Of a DNA stretch of 64,000 nt, positions 23,568-35,551 are shown piece after piece (the first letter of the stretch is position 1; each line of letters starts with the position of its first letter). Source of the DNA: Colletotrichum lupini (lineage: Eukaryota; Ascomycota; Sordariomycetes; Glomerellales; Glomerellaceae); NCBI RefSeq assembly GCF_023278565.1, contig NC_064677.1:6882001-6946000 (forward strand), written 5' to 3'. The translations under genes were made by a program, and so were the position numbers. The notes beneath the pieces were generated by a model. That model did no database searches. It was not told the origin of the DNA and worked only from the letters and a program-made list of their open reading frames with translations.

Positions 23568-24788
23568 ATGCAGCCGACGAGCTTCTTCACGCTCGCCTTT
23601 GCTGCACTAGCGGCAGCGGCTCCACCTCTTATGGATGTACTCAAGAGCAATAATGATACCTTGAGTACTCTGACCTGTATGTTCTTCCATGGGATAGGCC
23701 GTGTATGGGCAAGAGAGCGTGACTACTAACACCACCGACTAGCACTTCTGGCGATGGTTCCAGCACTGAACCAGACCCTCGTCAAAGCCAAGGACGTCAC
23801 CGTCCTCGCTCCCTCCAACGATGCCTTCGTCAAGATGATGCAGATGGACCCTACCTTTGCCCAAAAGGCGACCAACGCAACCTTCCTCGCCGATCTCCTA
23901 AGCTACCACGTCGTCAGCGGCAAGACCACGGCCACCATGTTTTTCGAACAGCCCAAGTTCGCTCAGACCCTCCTCGAGATGCCCACCGCCAACGTCACGG
24001 GTAATCAAAAGGTCGAGCTTGTCAGGAAGGGTGATCAGGGCAGGGTATTCAGCGGCTACAAGCAGATGAGCGTCATCACAAAAGCCGACGTCGCCTTCCA
24101 GAACGGCGTACTTCACATCATCGATACCGTCTTGACGTTCCCCGGATCCCCCGCCGACACGGCTATGAACACGGGCCTCACGAGCATGGCGGGCGCGTTG
24201 ATAAAAGCTGGGTTGGTCGATGGTGTCAACTCTTTGCAGGCCGCGACTGTCTTTGCACCGACGAATGCTGCGTTCCAGGCTATTGGGGCTACGGTTGCGT
24301 CGATGGAACCTGCGGATCTTGCTAGGATCCTACAGTATCACGTTCTCATGAACCAGGTCCGGTTCACCACAGGAGTGGCGACCAAGATGGGATATAAGAG
24401 TCTGATGGGCGAGAAGGTTTCGCTGCGGAAGGAGGATACTACCGTCTTTGCCAACTCTGCCAAGGTTACTATCAAGGATATCATTACCAGCGACGGTGTT
24501 ATGCACGTCATTGATAGGTAAGCATGTCTCGTTCCATTCCCAGCTCACAGCTTTCCAGGTTACTTACATACGAACAGTGTCCTCAACCCAGCATCACCCA
24601 AGTTGAGCCCAGGAACCTCAACGGCTGCCTTCCCCGGAGCAGTTCAAGCTGCCAATGCCCCCTTCACTGACGGTGTCAAGCCGACTGCGAATTTCACTCC
24701 GGCTGGGGCGGGTTCGAGAAGTTTTGATGCCTCGCTCAAATTTGCTATGATGGGGTTCATGGGCTCTCTGGCTGTTGCGTACCTGTGA
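23568..24788 (+). CDS. fasciclin (FAS1) double-domain protein, probably GPI-anchored
   Basis: Three exons, 23568-23676, 23743-24517 and 24578-24788, give 364 residues. A signal peptide (MQPTSFFTLAFAALAAAA) is followed by two FAS1 domains. Each carries the H1 box (DVTVLAPSNDAF and QAATVFAPTNAAF), a YHV motif and the H2 box ending in VLHIIDTVL and VMHVIDSVL. The C-terminus is a Ser/Thr/Ala-rich stretch and then a hydrophobic tail (FAMMGFMGSLAVAYL) typical of a GPI-anchor signal. FAS1 proteins sit on the cell surface and mediate adhesion or wall contact. Several N-glycosylation sites fit this. The unspliced frame begins at an internal Met, so the signal peptide is visible only after joining exon 1. 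Confidence 0.9.
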
Positions 24789-25177
24789 GTAGAGGCGACG
24801 TAGTGTCTCACAACAACTCTCATTCTTTGAAGCTCTGGTGAGCAGACATTATACTTGAGAAGAAGTGCCATCTTGTTTCTCACATAATTACATTTAATTG
24901 GGGTGGTATACTGCTATGGTTGATACTTTAATCGTCCGCGATGATTCAGTCGACTTTGATGAGCATCCAGTGGCTTTGAGTGAGATGTCATGCAAGAAAG
25001 AGGGTCGAATCTTGGTAGCGCTTTCCTGCTCCCCTGCATTGGATGTGACTGCCCAATTGCAATGGTGAGCGTGAGATGGAAGGCACATTTGGTAGTGAGG
25101 TACTTTACATCACCTCCACTTATGTCAGATTGATGCCCTGTAATGTGATTACAACTTCACCACATCTTCCGACTGCA

Positions 25178-25182
25178 TATAA
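25178..25182 (+). promoter_or_regulatory. TATA box of the HET-domain gene
   Basis: GCATATAAGC includes a TATAA core 100 bp upstream of the HET-domain start codon. The rest of 24789-25281 holds only the fasciclin 3' end and this promoter. Confidence 0.45.
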
Positions 25183-25281
25183 GCAGGAGATTTCTTTATT
25201 GGCACAACCTCGTTCCATGCCGAACCAGAAGAACCGCTCACTTATCTCATCAATTTCATTTGCCCTCACGCACGCCTCCAA

Positions 25282-27033
25282 ATGTGGCTCATCAACACGT
25301 CGTCCCACAACCTTGAGGAGTTCATCGGCAGAGACATACCACCCTACGCAATCCTTTCGCACACATGGGGAAAGGATGAAGTGACATTCCAGGATATGAA
25401 GGATCCAAGGTTCTTAGTTCGGGAACAGACTATCAGGAAGGCCGGCTTCGTCAAGATCGCAAAAGCCTGCGGGCTAGCTCAACAACAAGAGCTGCAGTAC
25501 GCGTGGGTCGACACGTGTTGCATCGACAAGTCAAGCAGTGCTGAGCTGACGGAGGCCATCAACTCAATGTTCAAGTGGTATCAGCGAGCAGCCATCTGTT
25601 ATGCCTGGTTATCTGACCTGGACCCCTCCGCCGACATTGACAGCGACTTCGACGGTAGTGGAGACTTGGGTCAATGTCGCTGGTTCACGCGGGGCTGGAC
25701 CCTCCAAGAACTCATCGCGCCCAAGGAAGTCGAATTCTACGACCGAGACTGGAACCTCGTCGGCTGCAAAAGTGGTCTTGTCGACCAGCTCCACGCTATA
25801 ACAGCCATCGCCAAAGATGTCCTCGGCAACCGCCATCGCGCTTTGTTGCACACCTGCGTCGCCGAGAAGATGTCCTGGGCCGCAGGGCGGGAGACAACGC
25901 GTGTCGAGGACGCCGCGTACTGTCTTATGGGCATATTCGGTATCAATATGCCTCTCTTTTACGGTGAAGAAGAGAAGGCATTTCAAAGACTCCAGAATGA
26001 GATTCTGCGCGAGAGCGACGATGTGACGATCTTTGCATGGGAGAGAGCCCGACATAGACCGCCGCCAGATCAGTGCTTCTTTGACAACGGCCGGAATTTC
26101 GGCGGCGTGCTCGCCGAATCCGCAGACGACTTTGCCGTCCACCGCCATCAAAGAAAGATCTATCCGCCGCCTATCAGGCGACCGACGCTTGAGTTGACGA
26201 AGAATTGCATCAAAATCTACACCGAGCTCGTCTGGGAAGAAGCGCCCGAAGTCAGCGGACGCCGTTATTACATACACTGTGGCTCTCGTGGCGAGAAACA
26301 CGTTGCTATCCGCCTCGTTAAAGTTGTAGGCGGCTCCTTTATACGAGAGGCTCTGGATCAATGCGCCTCAAATTGCATTTTCCACATAGACGCCCAGCGC
26401 CGACGAGAGTTCAGCCTGCTCGTCAATACCTCGAGCTATCCAATTCGCCTACTCAGCCACGGCGGATGGGACCTGGTGAAAATGAAACTCCGTTGCCCCA
26501 AAAATATGAAGGTCGCAGAGGCCTGGCCATGGTCGAAGTGGCACGATGAGGAACTGGAATTCGTGGCGTACCCGACGCGTCTTTGCGGGTCTATCCTCTT
26601 TCACGTTTACCACGCAGTCCCCTCTACAAACCACGAGGCGATCCCCCGCGAAGACTACAGGACAGATATTGTCTTCATTTTCAACCCGCACGAGATTCAC
26701 AGTGACATCCAGGAAGTGAAGGGAACCCTCCTTGAGAGATACGGTGAATTTCAGGCAAAAGTGGACCATGTTCACTCTTTTCTGAATTCCGAGGAGCCTG
26801 ATAACTTGGGCTTTAATGACCTTCTCACGCAAATTGGCTTACCCACGTCCAATAAGGTTGCATTCGACTTGGGAACGTCAAAGCGGTCTGCTGTACTGTC
26901 ATTCACCTCGAAGAAGCTTACAGTTCCCGTGATAGGCTCGACCTCCCCAGCCTGGGAAATCACGTTCGAGATGAACGAGACTAAAAGATTCAGTGGATCA
27001 GTAAAGCACAAGAAGTGGCAAGCCGATTATTGA
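25282..27033 (+). CDS. HET-domain (heterokaryon incompatibility-type) protein
   Basis: This intronless 583-residue protein starts with the HET domain: AILSHTWGKDEV (about 24-35), YAWVDTCCIDK (about 73-83), CYAWLSDL, WFTRGWTLQELIAP and SWAAGRETTRVEDAAYCLMG, ending at the PLFYGEE motif (about 230). The remaining 350 residues match the usual featureless C-terminal region of such proteins and contain no recognisable WD40, ankyrin or NACHT module. HET-domain proteins act in non-self recognition and trigger cell death when incompatible partners fuse; whether this copy is an active incompatibility gene cannot be told. Such genes are numerous and variable between strains. The start is the first ATG and leads straight into the domain (MWLINTSSHNLEEF). 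Confidence 0.93.
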   Translation: MWLINTSSHNLEEFIGRDIPPYAILSHTWGKDEVTFQDMKDPRFLVREQTIRKAGFVKIAKACGLAQQQELQYAWVDTCCIDKSSSAELTEAINSMFKWYQRAAICYAWLSDLDPSADIDSDFDGSGDLGQCRWFTRGWTLQELIAPKEVEFYDRDWNLVGCKSGLVDQLHAITAIAKDVLGNRHRALLHTCVAEKMSWAAGRETTRVEDAAYCLMGIFGINMPLFYGEEEKAFQRLQNEILRESDDVTIFAWERARHRPPPDQCFFDNGRNFGGVLAESADDFAVHRHQRKIYPPPIRRPTLELTKNCIKIYTELVWEEAPEVSGRRYYIHCGSRGEKHVAIRLVKVVGGSFIREALDQCASNCIFHIDAQRRREFSLLVNTSSYPIRLLSHGGWDLVKMKLRCPKNMKVAEAWPWSKWHDEELEFVAYPTRLCGSILFHVYHAVPSTNHEAIPREDYRTDIVFIFNPHEIHSDIQEVKGTLLERYGEFQAKVDHVHSFLNSEEPDNLGFNDLLTQIGLPTSNKVAFDLGTSKRSAVLSFTSKKLTVPVIGSTSPAWEITFEMNETKRFSGSVKHKKWQADY

Positions 27034-27690
27034 TGTCTAATGGGAGGCTGAAAATTCGAGCTCAATAATACTGATAGATACTCAAGACATAGAAGAGGTC
27101 TGGTACAGTATCGGCGTTGCATAACCATGCTCATCAGGATATACCTGAACAGATGCTTAAATCTCTGCATGGTACCGCGTTATCAGTTACCATCTTCATA
27201 TCCCGCTATCCAAGGAGGTTCCTGAAGGGAGATATATTGGGTTTCGATTTCCGTAGGCAGTTGATCAAATTGAAAACCCAATCCTCCGAACGATACTGTG
27301 GGACACCTTAGGACTCCACGGCTCTTATGGTGAGTTTCGAAATTGAAACCAACTTCCTAGGGTGCCGTGTAACACAATACGGGAGGGACTCAAGCATCAC
27401 GGGAGGAGACGGGAAATTCTCTGAGGTCAAGGGATGTCTGCCCATGGACAGGTCTATTCTCGGTAGAGAGGCTAAGTTAAGTGCACTGAATAGTACTATT
27501 ACGAGCTTCTAGCCTCTACCTTCATGGTGAAAATCTAGATATCACGGGCTCAGATAATGACGGCGCCCGAGCTACGAGTATTTAAATAGTGATATGGACC
27601 TCGAATGTGTACCCTTCTGGTGTTCTACAAGATGCAATGTGGTTTTGTGTTGTATCAGGTACATTGTCCTTGGCGATCTTGTTTGAGTAG
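27034..27690. other. intergenic, possible 5' part of the next gene
   Basis: No clear coding sequence. A TATTTAAATA stretch lies around 27579-27588. An ATG at 27593 opens a short frame that could be a first exon of the spliced gene that follows, with a weak GTGGTT donor in phase with its first supported exon; I do not rely on it. Confidence 0.4.
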
Positions 27691-28506
27691 AAGAAGAAGG
27701 CTGTTCTGTTGCCGGTTTTGTCTTTGGCCATTGCGGTATCACCAGTCGGCAGTCCTCTCACCAACCTACCCCTCGCCATCCTCTTCCGAAGCGGATTGGG
27801 TGCTCATGAGTTCCCACTGGTTAACATGCGCAGAGAGCACGCGATCCATACTTTCGTCCCCCTCGGTAGGTCCGTCTGAAAGGCTCAAGAAATTCTTGGC
27901 CTCGTCTCCAGAGAGTCCGCCAGTCTGCCGGCAAAGCCGGCACAAAACGGATGTTGATAAGTATTTGCCGGGGGTGGCCCAGAGAGTTACGCCTTTTCAT
28001 CTTCTTCTGGTAATAGAGCCCAAATATTCATAACTGAATACACCAGGGATGAGTAGAGAACACCTATAGAACAGCGATGATATGCCATACCTCGTAAATT
28101 ACCACCAATGCGATAAGTTCGTCATCGACATGGACGCAAAGCAGCAGCGGCACCTCAACTCGCTCGGAGTAGAGGTCCCTTGCGCACCAGAAACGCACTG
28201 TACAAGGGCAGGCTGTGCGTTGCCTCATAGATCCTACCAACCTTACAAAAGGCAGGCTTTATATCAAGATACCACCCCCCCCCCCCCTTCGCCCCTCGCC
28301 CTAGATATACTCCATTCAGCCCCTCCATCGTCATCTTCCAAGACGAGACGAGCGCGACGCAGACTTCATCGATACTCACTCTGGCGCTCGAGTACCTCGA
28401 TGAGAGGGAGCGCGAAGGAAAACCTCTGGCGTGGGAGCCCGAGGCGCCACTTATGCACCCCATCGACATCTACGAGGCACGGCGGCTGTTATTGCTACAA
28501 GTCTGA
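27691..28506 (+). CDS. hidden multi-exon gene of unknown function, 5' end not resolved
   Basis: Four open segments join in phase through GT..AG introns of normal size. Exons are 27691-27865, 27924-28009, 28070-28168 and 28231-28506 (stop), with introns of 58, 60 and 62 nt; the second intron has an AACTGAA branch-like site. The conceptual product is about 211 residues. It begins with a hydrophobic run (KKAVLLPVLSLAIAVS) resembling a signal peptide, continues with TDVDKYLPGV and FVIDMDAKQQRHL, and ends in a coding-looking tail with LALEYLDERE, AWEPEAPLMHPIDIYEARR. No start codon lies in the first segment; a TAG that could also be a splice acceptor precedes it. Either an upstream exon is missing from my model or the gene is decayed. 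I do not recognise the family. A 13-base C run at 28275-28287 sits in the last exon. Confidence 0.45.
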
Positions 28507-29072
28507 CGGGAAGCTCGTTCGATCTTCTCTTCATAGCCAATCTTGTTTCTACATCACAAGATTGCGGCTCAAAGGGCTCCTTTTGTGTATACAATCAGTT
28601 AAAATGTAGTTCAACTTGAATTGTGACAAGAATAGCTACGCTTGCCTGGCAAGCCTTGACAAACCTCAGCTCATCGACGTCACGATAATTATCAAGCAAT
28701 GCTTTAAATCTGTATAATTACCTCTTTCTTAACTCGTAACCCGGTATATACATGCATACAACAACTCACGTCATGAAAGACGGTCCCCAACGGAACGATT
28801 GCTCCGCATCCCGGAGTCCCCTGAAGCAGGATGATAAAAAAGAAAAGAGTCAGAGTGCCCCTGATTGTGAGGTATCCAAAAAGGGGCTTGTAGGTAGAGA
28901 GGGAAAAGCAGACCACGCAGTTGAAAAACCAGAGGGAAACAGGATTTGAAAAAGAGAAGAAAAAAATTGGAAGATGCTTTTTGAACCGGTTATGACTCCA
29001 GATAAGTTTGAGTGTCCGCGCCGAGCCTTTGTGAATCTAATCCGCTCCTTGATCATTGGACGCCTGAGCCCC
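28507..29072. other. intergenic, converging 3' ends
   Basis: This stretch lies between the unknown gene (+) and the 3' end of the arginine enzyme gene (-). I see no gene in it. Confidence 0.5.
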
Positions 29073-31858
<2,786 letters not shown>

Positions 31859-31876
31859 TCAGCCAGGTTTGCGACG

Positions 31877-31936
31877 TCAACGAAGAAAGCAATTGAGAAG
31901 CAGAGATGTGTGTTGCGTGGTCTTCGCCCTCGTCAT
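31877..31936 (-). promoter_or_regulatory. 19-codon upstream ORF in the arginine gene leader
   Basis: On the minus strand an ATG at 31936 opens a short frame that stops at 31877, 51 nt before the main start codon. If the mRNA begins upstream of it, it would lower translation of the main frame. Its peptide does not resemble the arginine attenuator peptide of the fungal small-subunit carbamoyl phosphate synthetase gene. The transcription start is not known. Confidence 0.4.
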
Positions 31937-32217
31937 CTGCTCTTTCTGCCCGTGCTCTCTACTATCGGTATCGTATTCCCTCGTCCTCGGGGTCGTTGCG
32001 GTCGGCATCCCGAGGAACGGCGGTCGAGCGATGTAGAGGCGGATGGACTTGACGAGAGGTATAGAAGGGGGAAGGAAGACGTTTGGGTACAATTCAAGGT
32101 GCGTGAGCTCCTTCACGGAGCATTGGAGGTCTGGGAAGGATATAGAAGACTCACACACACACAAACACCTCACACAACAGACCCAGGCAGATTAGCTTCG
32201 AACTCGGTCTGACTGAC

Positions 32218-32235
32218 TGACTCTCTCTCTGACTC
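32218..32235. promoter_or_regulatory. two TGACTC motifs (Gcn4/CPC1-type)
   Basis: TGACTC occurs at 32218-32223 and again at 32230-32235, about 390-410 bp upstream of the arginine enzyme start, within TGAC repeats. TGACTC is the core of the site bound by Gcn4 and its filamentous-fungal counterpart CPC1 in general amino acid control, which is known to act on arginine genes. The motif and placement fit; binding is inferred. Confidence 0.45.
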
Positions 32236-34577
32236 TTCTAGCTGCCGGGAAGAGTGTCCAATTCCAGTTCAATTGAACAGCCCGGGAGGGTATAAGGGGT
32301 GATTGACGGGGGAACGGAAGAAGGTAGGAGAGAGCAAGAGAGTAAAGGAAGAAAGAGGGAGAGAAGGGAGAGCGTAGGTGTTGAGGAATCGGAGAGACGA
32401 GGCTTTTTACTTTTTGAGGCCTGCGAGACTGTGACTGGACGTTTTTGGTGGTGTGGTGGGCGGTGGTGCGGTGCGTGGGCAACAGAGCCGGTATGATGCA
32501 GTGGAGGTGTGGAGGAGGGGCAGGGGCACCGAGCACCCAGCAACTGTGCAGGGCCGCAGGCAGGAGGAACCTGAGCGGGAAGCAATTGGCGGGCACCTTC
32601 CACCTCAGCCAAGGGAAAAAATCGACCGGTACCGCTCTCCGCTGCCATTGGCAGTCTGCATCGGCTCGCCGCCGGCCGCCCACACTTCGCATCCGCATCT
32701 GGGGCGCCATCTGACAGCTGGCAGCTCATCGGTGACATGCGATCGCGGCGATTTGGGAAGAGCTACGGATAGGTACCTTAGGTATGTGCCGTCTAAACAA
32801 TTCTCTCTTCTTTCTCGATGCTACACTCTTTTCTTTCGTGCTTCCGCCTCTCCAAATACCATTCTACTAGAATGTCTCCTTCCCAGTGTCGCGAAAACCT
32901 CGAGCAAGTCAAATCCCAACCAAGAACCACTCCCGCTGCACCACCCGTCACCACCACCCTCATCCACCCGTCGAACCTCAAAACGGGAAAAAGCGCCCCA
33001 TCACGAGTGGACACCCCGGTTATTGGTCGGATCTGATAAGGAATCACCCCGGTACGTACAGATCACCAAATGCGTGTGCTGGGCCACCGGGATCTGCAGC
33101 AGCCATGCACTTTTTTTTTTCCTCTTCGCTGCACTGCACTGCACAACAAGCTAAAAGAGGCATTTCCGTAACCTAGAAAATGTTACTTGAAAATTTCAAT
33201 TCTTCTTCTCGGCTAGGTGGAGTAATGGGGGAAGAGCGAGAGCGCCTGACACGAGCCGAGGCAGGCCAGACATCCCATCTCAATCGTTGAAGATGTTCCG
33301 GACGTTGCTTCTTGACTGACTGCTGCTTTTTTAACATCGTGACCGTGCATATGTAGCCCGGCAAATGTCTAGACCACACATGAAGAAAACAACATACTGG
33401 CAACCAACCAACACGCATCTAAAGTAAACCGTCCATCCTCCCAACAAGAACCCCAAGATGCAATGGCCAGCTTCTTCTCTCTATACTTTAGTCGTCCCTG
33501 AACCATGTGGAAACGACAGAAAAAAAGAGTGGACATCGAATGTCAACTCTAAACGCCTTCTCGGATCCGTACCACCGCTGGCCCAAATTCCGACGCAATC
33601 CCGGGGACCGGCGCAGAGATCGCCGAGCTTGAGATGAACCATTCAGGACCTGGACCTGCCATGCTGCCTCACCTTACCTTGGCTAATAATACGGATACCA
33701 ACCGTGGGCTACTGCTACTTTATTTAGGATGGCCCACGGCAGTATGCAAGACTGACTGCCTGGCTGGTCCTCGTTTACCTGCTCTCATTCATCCACACAC
33801 ACACTTGTACGCACACCGCTTGAGATCGTGACTCCGATAGTATACGTGGTAGACTCTTCTAGAGGGGGCTCGTCGACCGAGAGTGGCAGTTTCAGAATCC
33901 CTCATGGTTCCATTCACTGGGCCCTGGAAGCTTGATTCCGACAACGTCGTCACATTGAGCAAGTTTTGATCGGCATGGTTCGATATCTCGATTTCCTTCG
34001 ATCAGCACGTAATGAGATGCAGGAAAACGGATCATCCAGCAGGCACCAATAATGAACCAGAACATTGTATTCACAGTCAAAATATTCACGGAAAGCTCGG
34101 ACACCGTTATAAAAGAGATCCCGCAGAGTTGCTGTGGAAAAAAAGACTCGTCACTTCATTCATATACAACAAGCGACCAGACTGGATATCAAAACCAGGG
34201 CCAGTGAGAATTCAAATTACGCAAACGCCTGCCATCCCTCATACATACATGCGGTTGATCCGCAGCCGGGCCGTTGCGACTGGCTAGCTTCCTCGGAACG
34301 AATCCCGGAGCCGGCCAGAGCAGGCCTTTGCATGCAGACCGTTGAAGTAGATCGGAGTCCGTTTCGAACAACCTCCGCGCTTCCCAAGTCATTAACCCAT
34401 AGAGGTTGGCTCTGTGTGCCGCCTCATCCCCTCGTCTCCCACGGTTGCTCGAAGCCTGCGAGATATCTGACAATTCATTTCCATATCATGAGGGCGAACC
34501 ATGAGCCCAAGGGGCTAGTGTAATGCAAAAAGTGTGGTATCTGTTACTTGCGAGTAGCAACAACTGAGGGGGTTACG
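32236..34577. other. 2.3 kb gene-poor region
   Basis: No recognisable gene. A 233-codon frame at 32453-33154 is low in coding character and contains no domain. CT/GA-rich tracts near 32330-32400 belong to the likely upstream promoter of the arginine gene. Confidence 0.5.
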
Positions 34578-35551
34578 TTAGCGCGTTGCGACGACTACAA
34601 CATTGACAATGATTAGAGCCACAGAACAGAGACAGACGCCGCGATCCAAAGGAAAAGCGCTCGAGAAAAATGGGAGACATACCGGCTGGAATGACAATGA
34701 TGAGAATGAGGATGATGATGCCGGCAATCAAGCACATGCGCATCTTGACGTCCTTCCACCACATCTGCTTGCGGACGCGGTTGGCGCCCCGACGGAAGCC
34801 CTGAGCTGACACAGCCAGGTTGTCGGTCTTATCTTGCAGAGCATCCAAACGCTCGCCTCTTTGGGAGACCTTGTTGATGTTCTCGCGCATCACGCCGACG
34901 GTGTCGTCGATTTGCTATAAATAGATCATTAGCACATGACTCTGATGATACGGTTCCGAGTACGCAATAAGCGAAACAAATTTGCCCCTGATTACAACGC
35001 CAGCGACGAACAACGAAAAATCGGAAAGCGATTGTGGTTCCTAGTGTTCAGATACTGTGCGGTCGCAGAGGCTCGTCAAGTTGCATCGTGGTCAATTCGC
35101 TGGGGATTTCCAGATTGCTGTTATCGATTGCGTTGGCTAGGGGACACGGTGGGCATTCTGACAACCATCACCGACGCGATCGACGTTGTCAGGTATGACG
35201 ACTGTTTATCTCCCGCTCAACGGCGTACGATATCGCTTGTCGTCGATATGCGGCCGACGAGCTGAAGAATTGATGCGATGCCCCAATCAGGCGTAGTTGG
35301 CGACAGCTTAGGTCGGGCGGGTAGCTCGGTCGGTCGTCGTCATCTGGCGTCGGGCAATCCGGGGCAAAAGATCGAACCAACGAAAAAGAACCACCTCGCG
35401 ATGAAAACATCAAGAAAAAAGCAGCGCAACTTACAGCTTGCAAGGCCTGGGTTCTCGCATTGCCGCCAGCTCCTCCTTGCTGTTGCGTGCCGGCCGTGTT
35501 GGCAGCCTGGCCGCTGGGGATGTACGGGTCGTAGGGGGCATCTTCGGGCAT
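34578..35551 (-). CDS. synaptobrevin (R-SNARE), Snc1/2-type
   Basis: This vesicle SNARE for fusion of secretory and endocytic vesicles with the plasma membrane has three exons, 35551-35435, 34914-34683 and 34594-34578, for 121 residues, the normal Snc size. A short polar N-terminus ([14 protein letters not shown]) with Gly/Gln repeats is followed by the SNARE helix starting [13 protein letters not shown], with the zero-layer arginine in VSQRGERL. Next come the basic-aromatic juxtamembrane motif [12 protein letters not shown] and one C-terminal transmembrane segment ([15 protein letters not shown]), ending VVATR. The first intron is unusually long for this genome (520 nt, 34915-35434), and the last exon encodes only five residues plus stop. 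An upstream in-frame Met extension exists, but MPEDAPYD is the typical start. Confidence 0.93.

Noticed and set aside
32453..33154. 233-codon open frame on the plus strand
   Set aside because: Composition is repetitive and basic with no domain; it lies in the upstream region of the arginine gene and ends in a T-rich tract.
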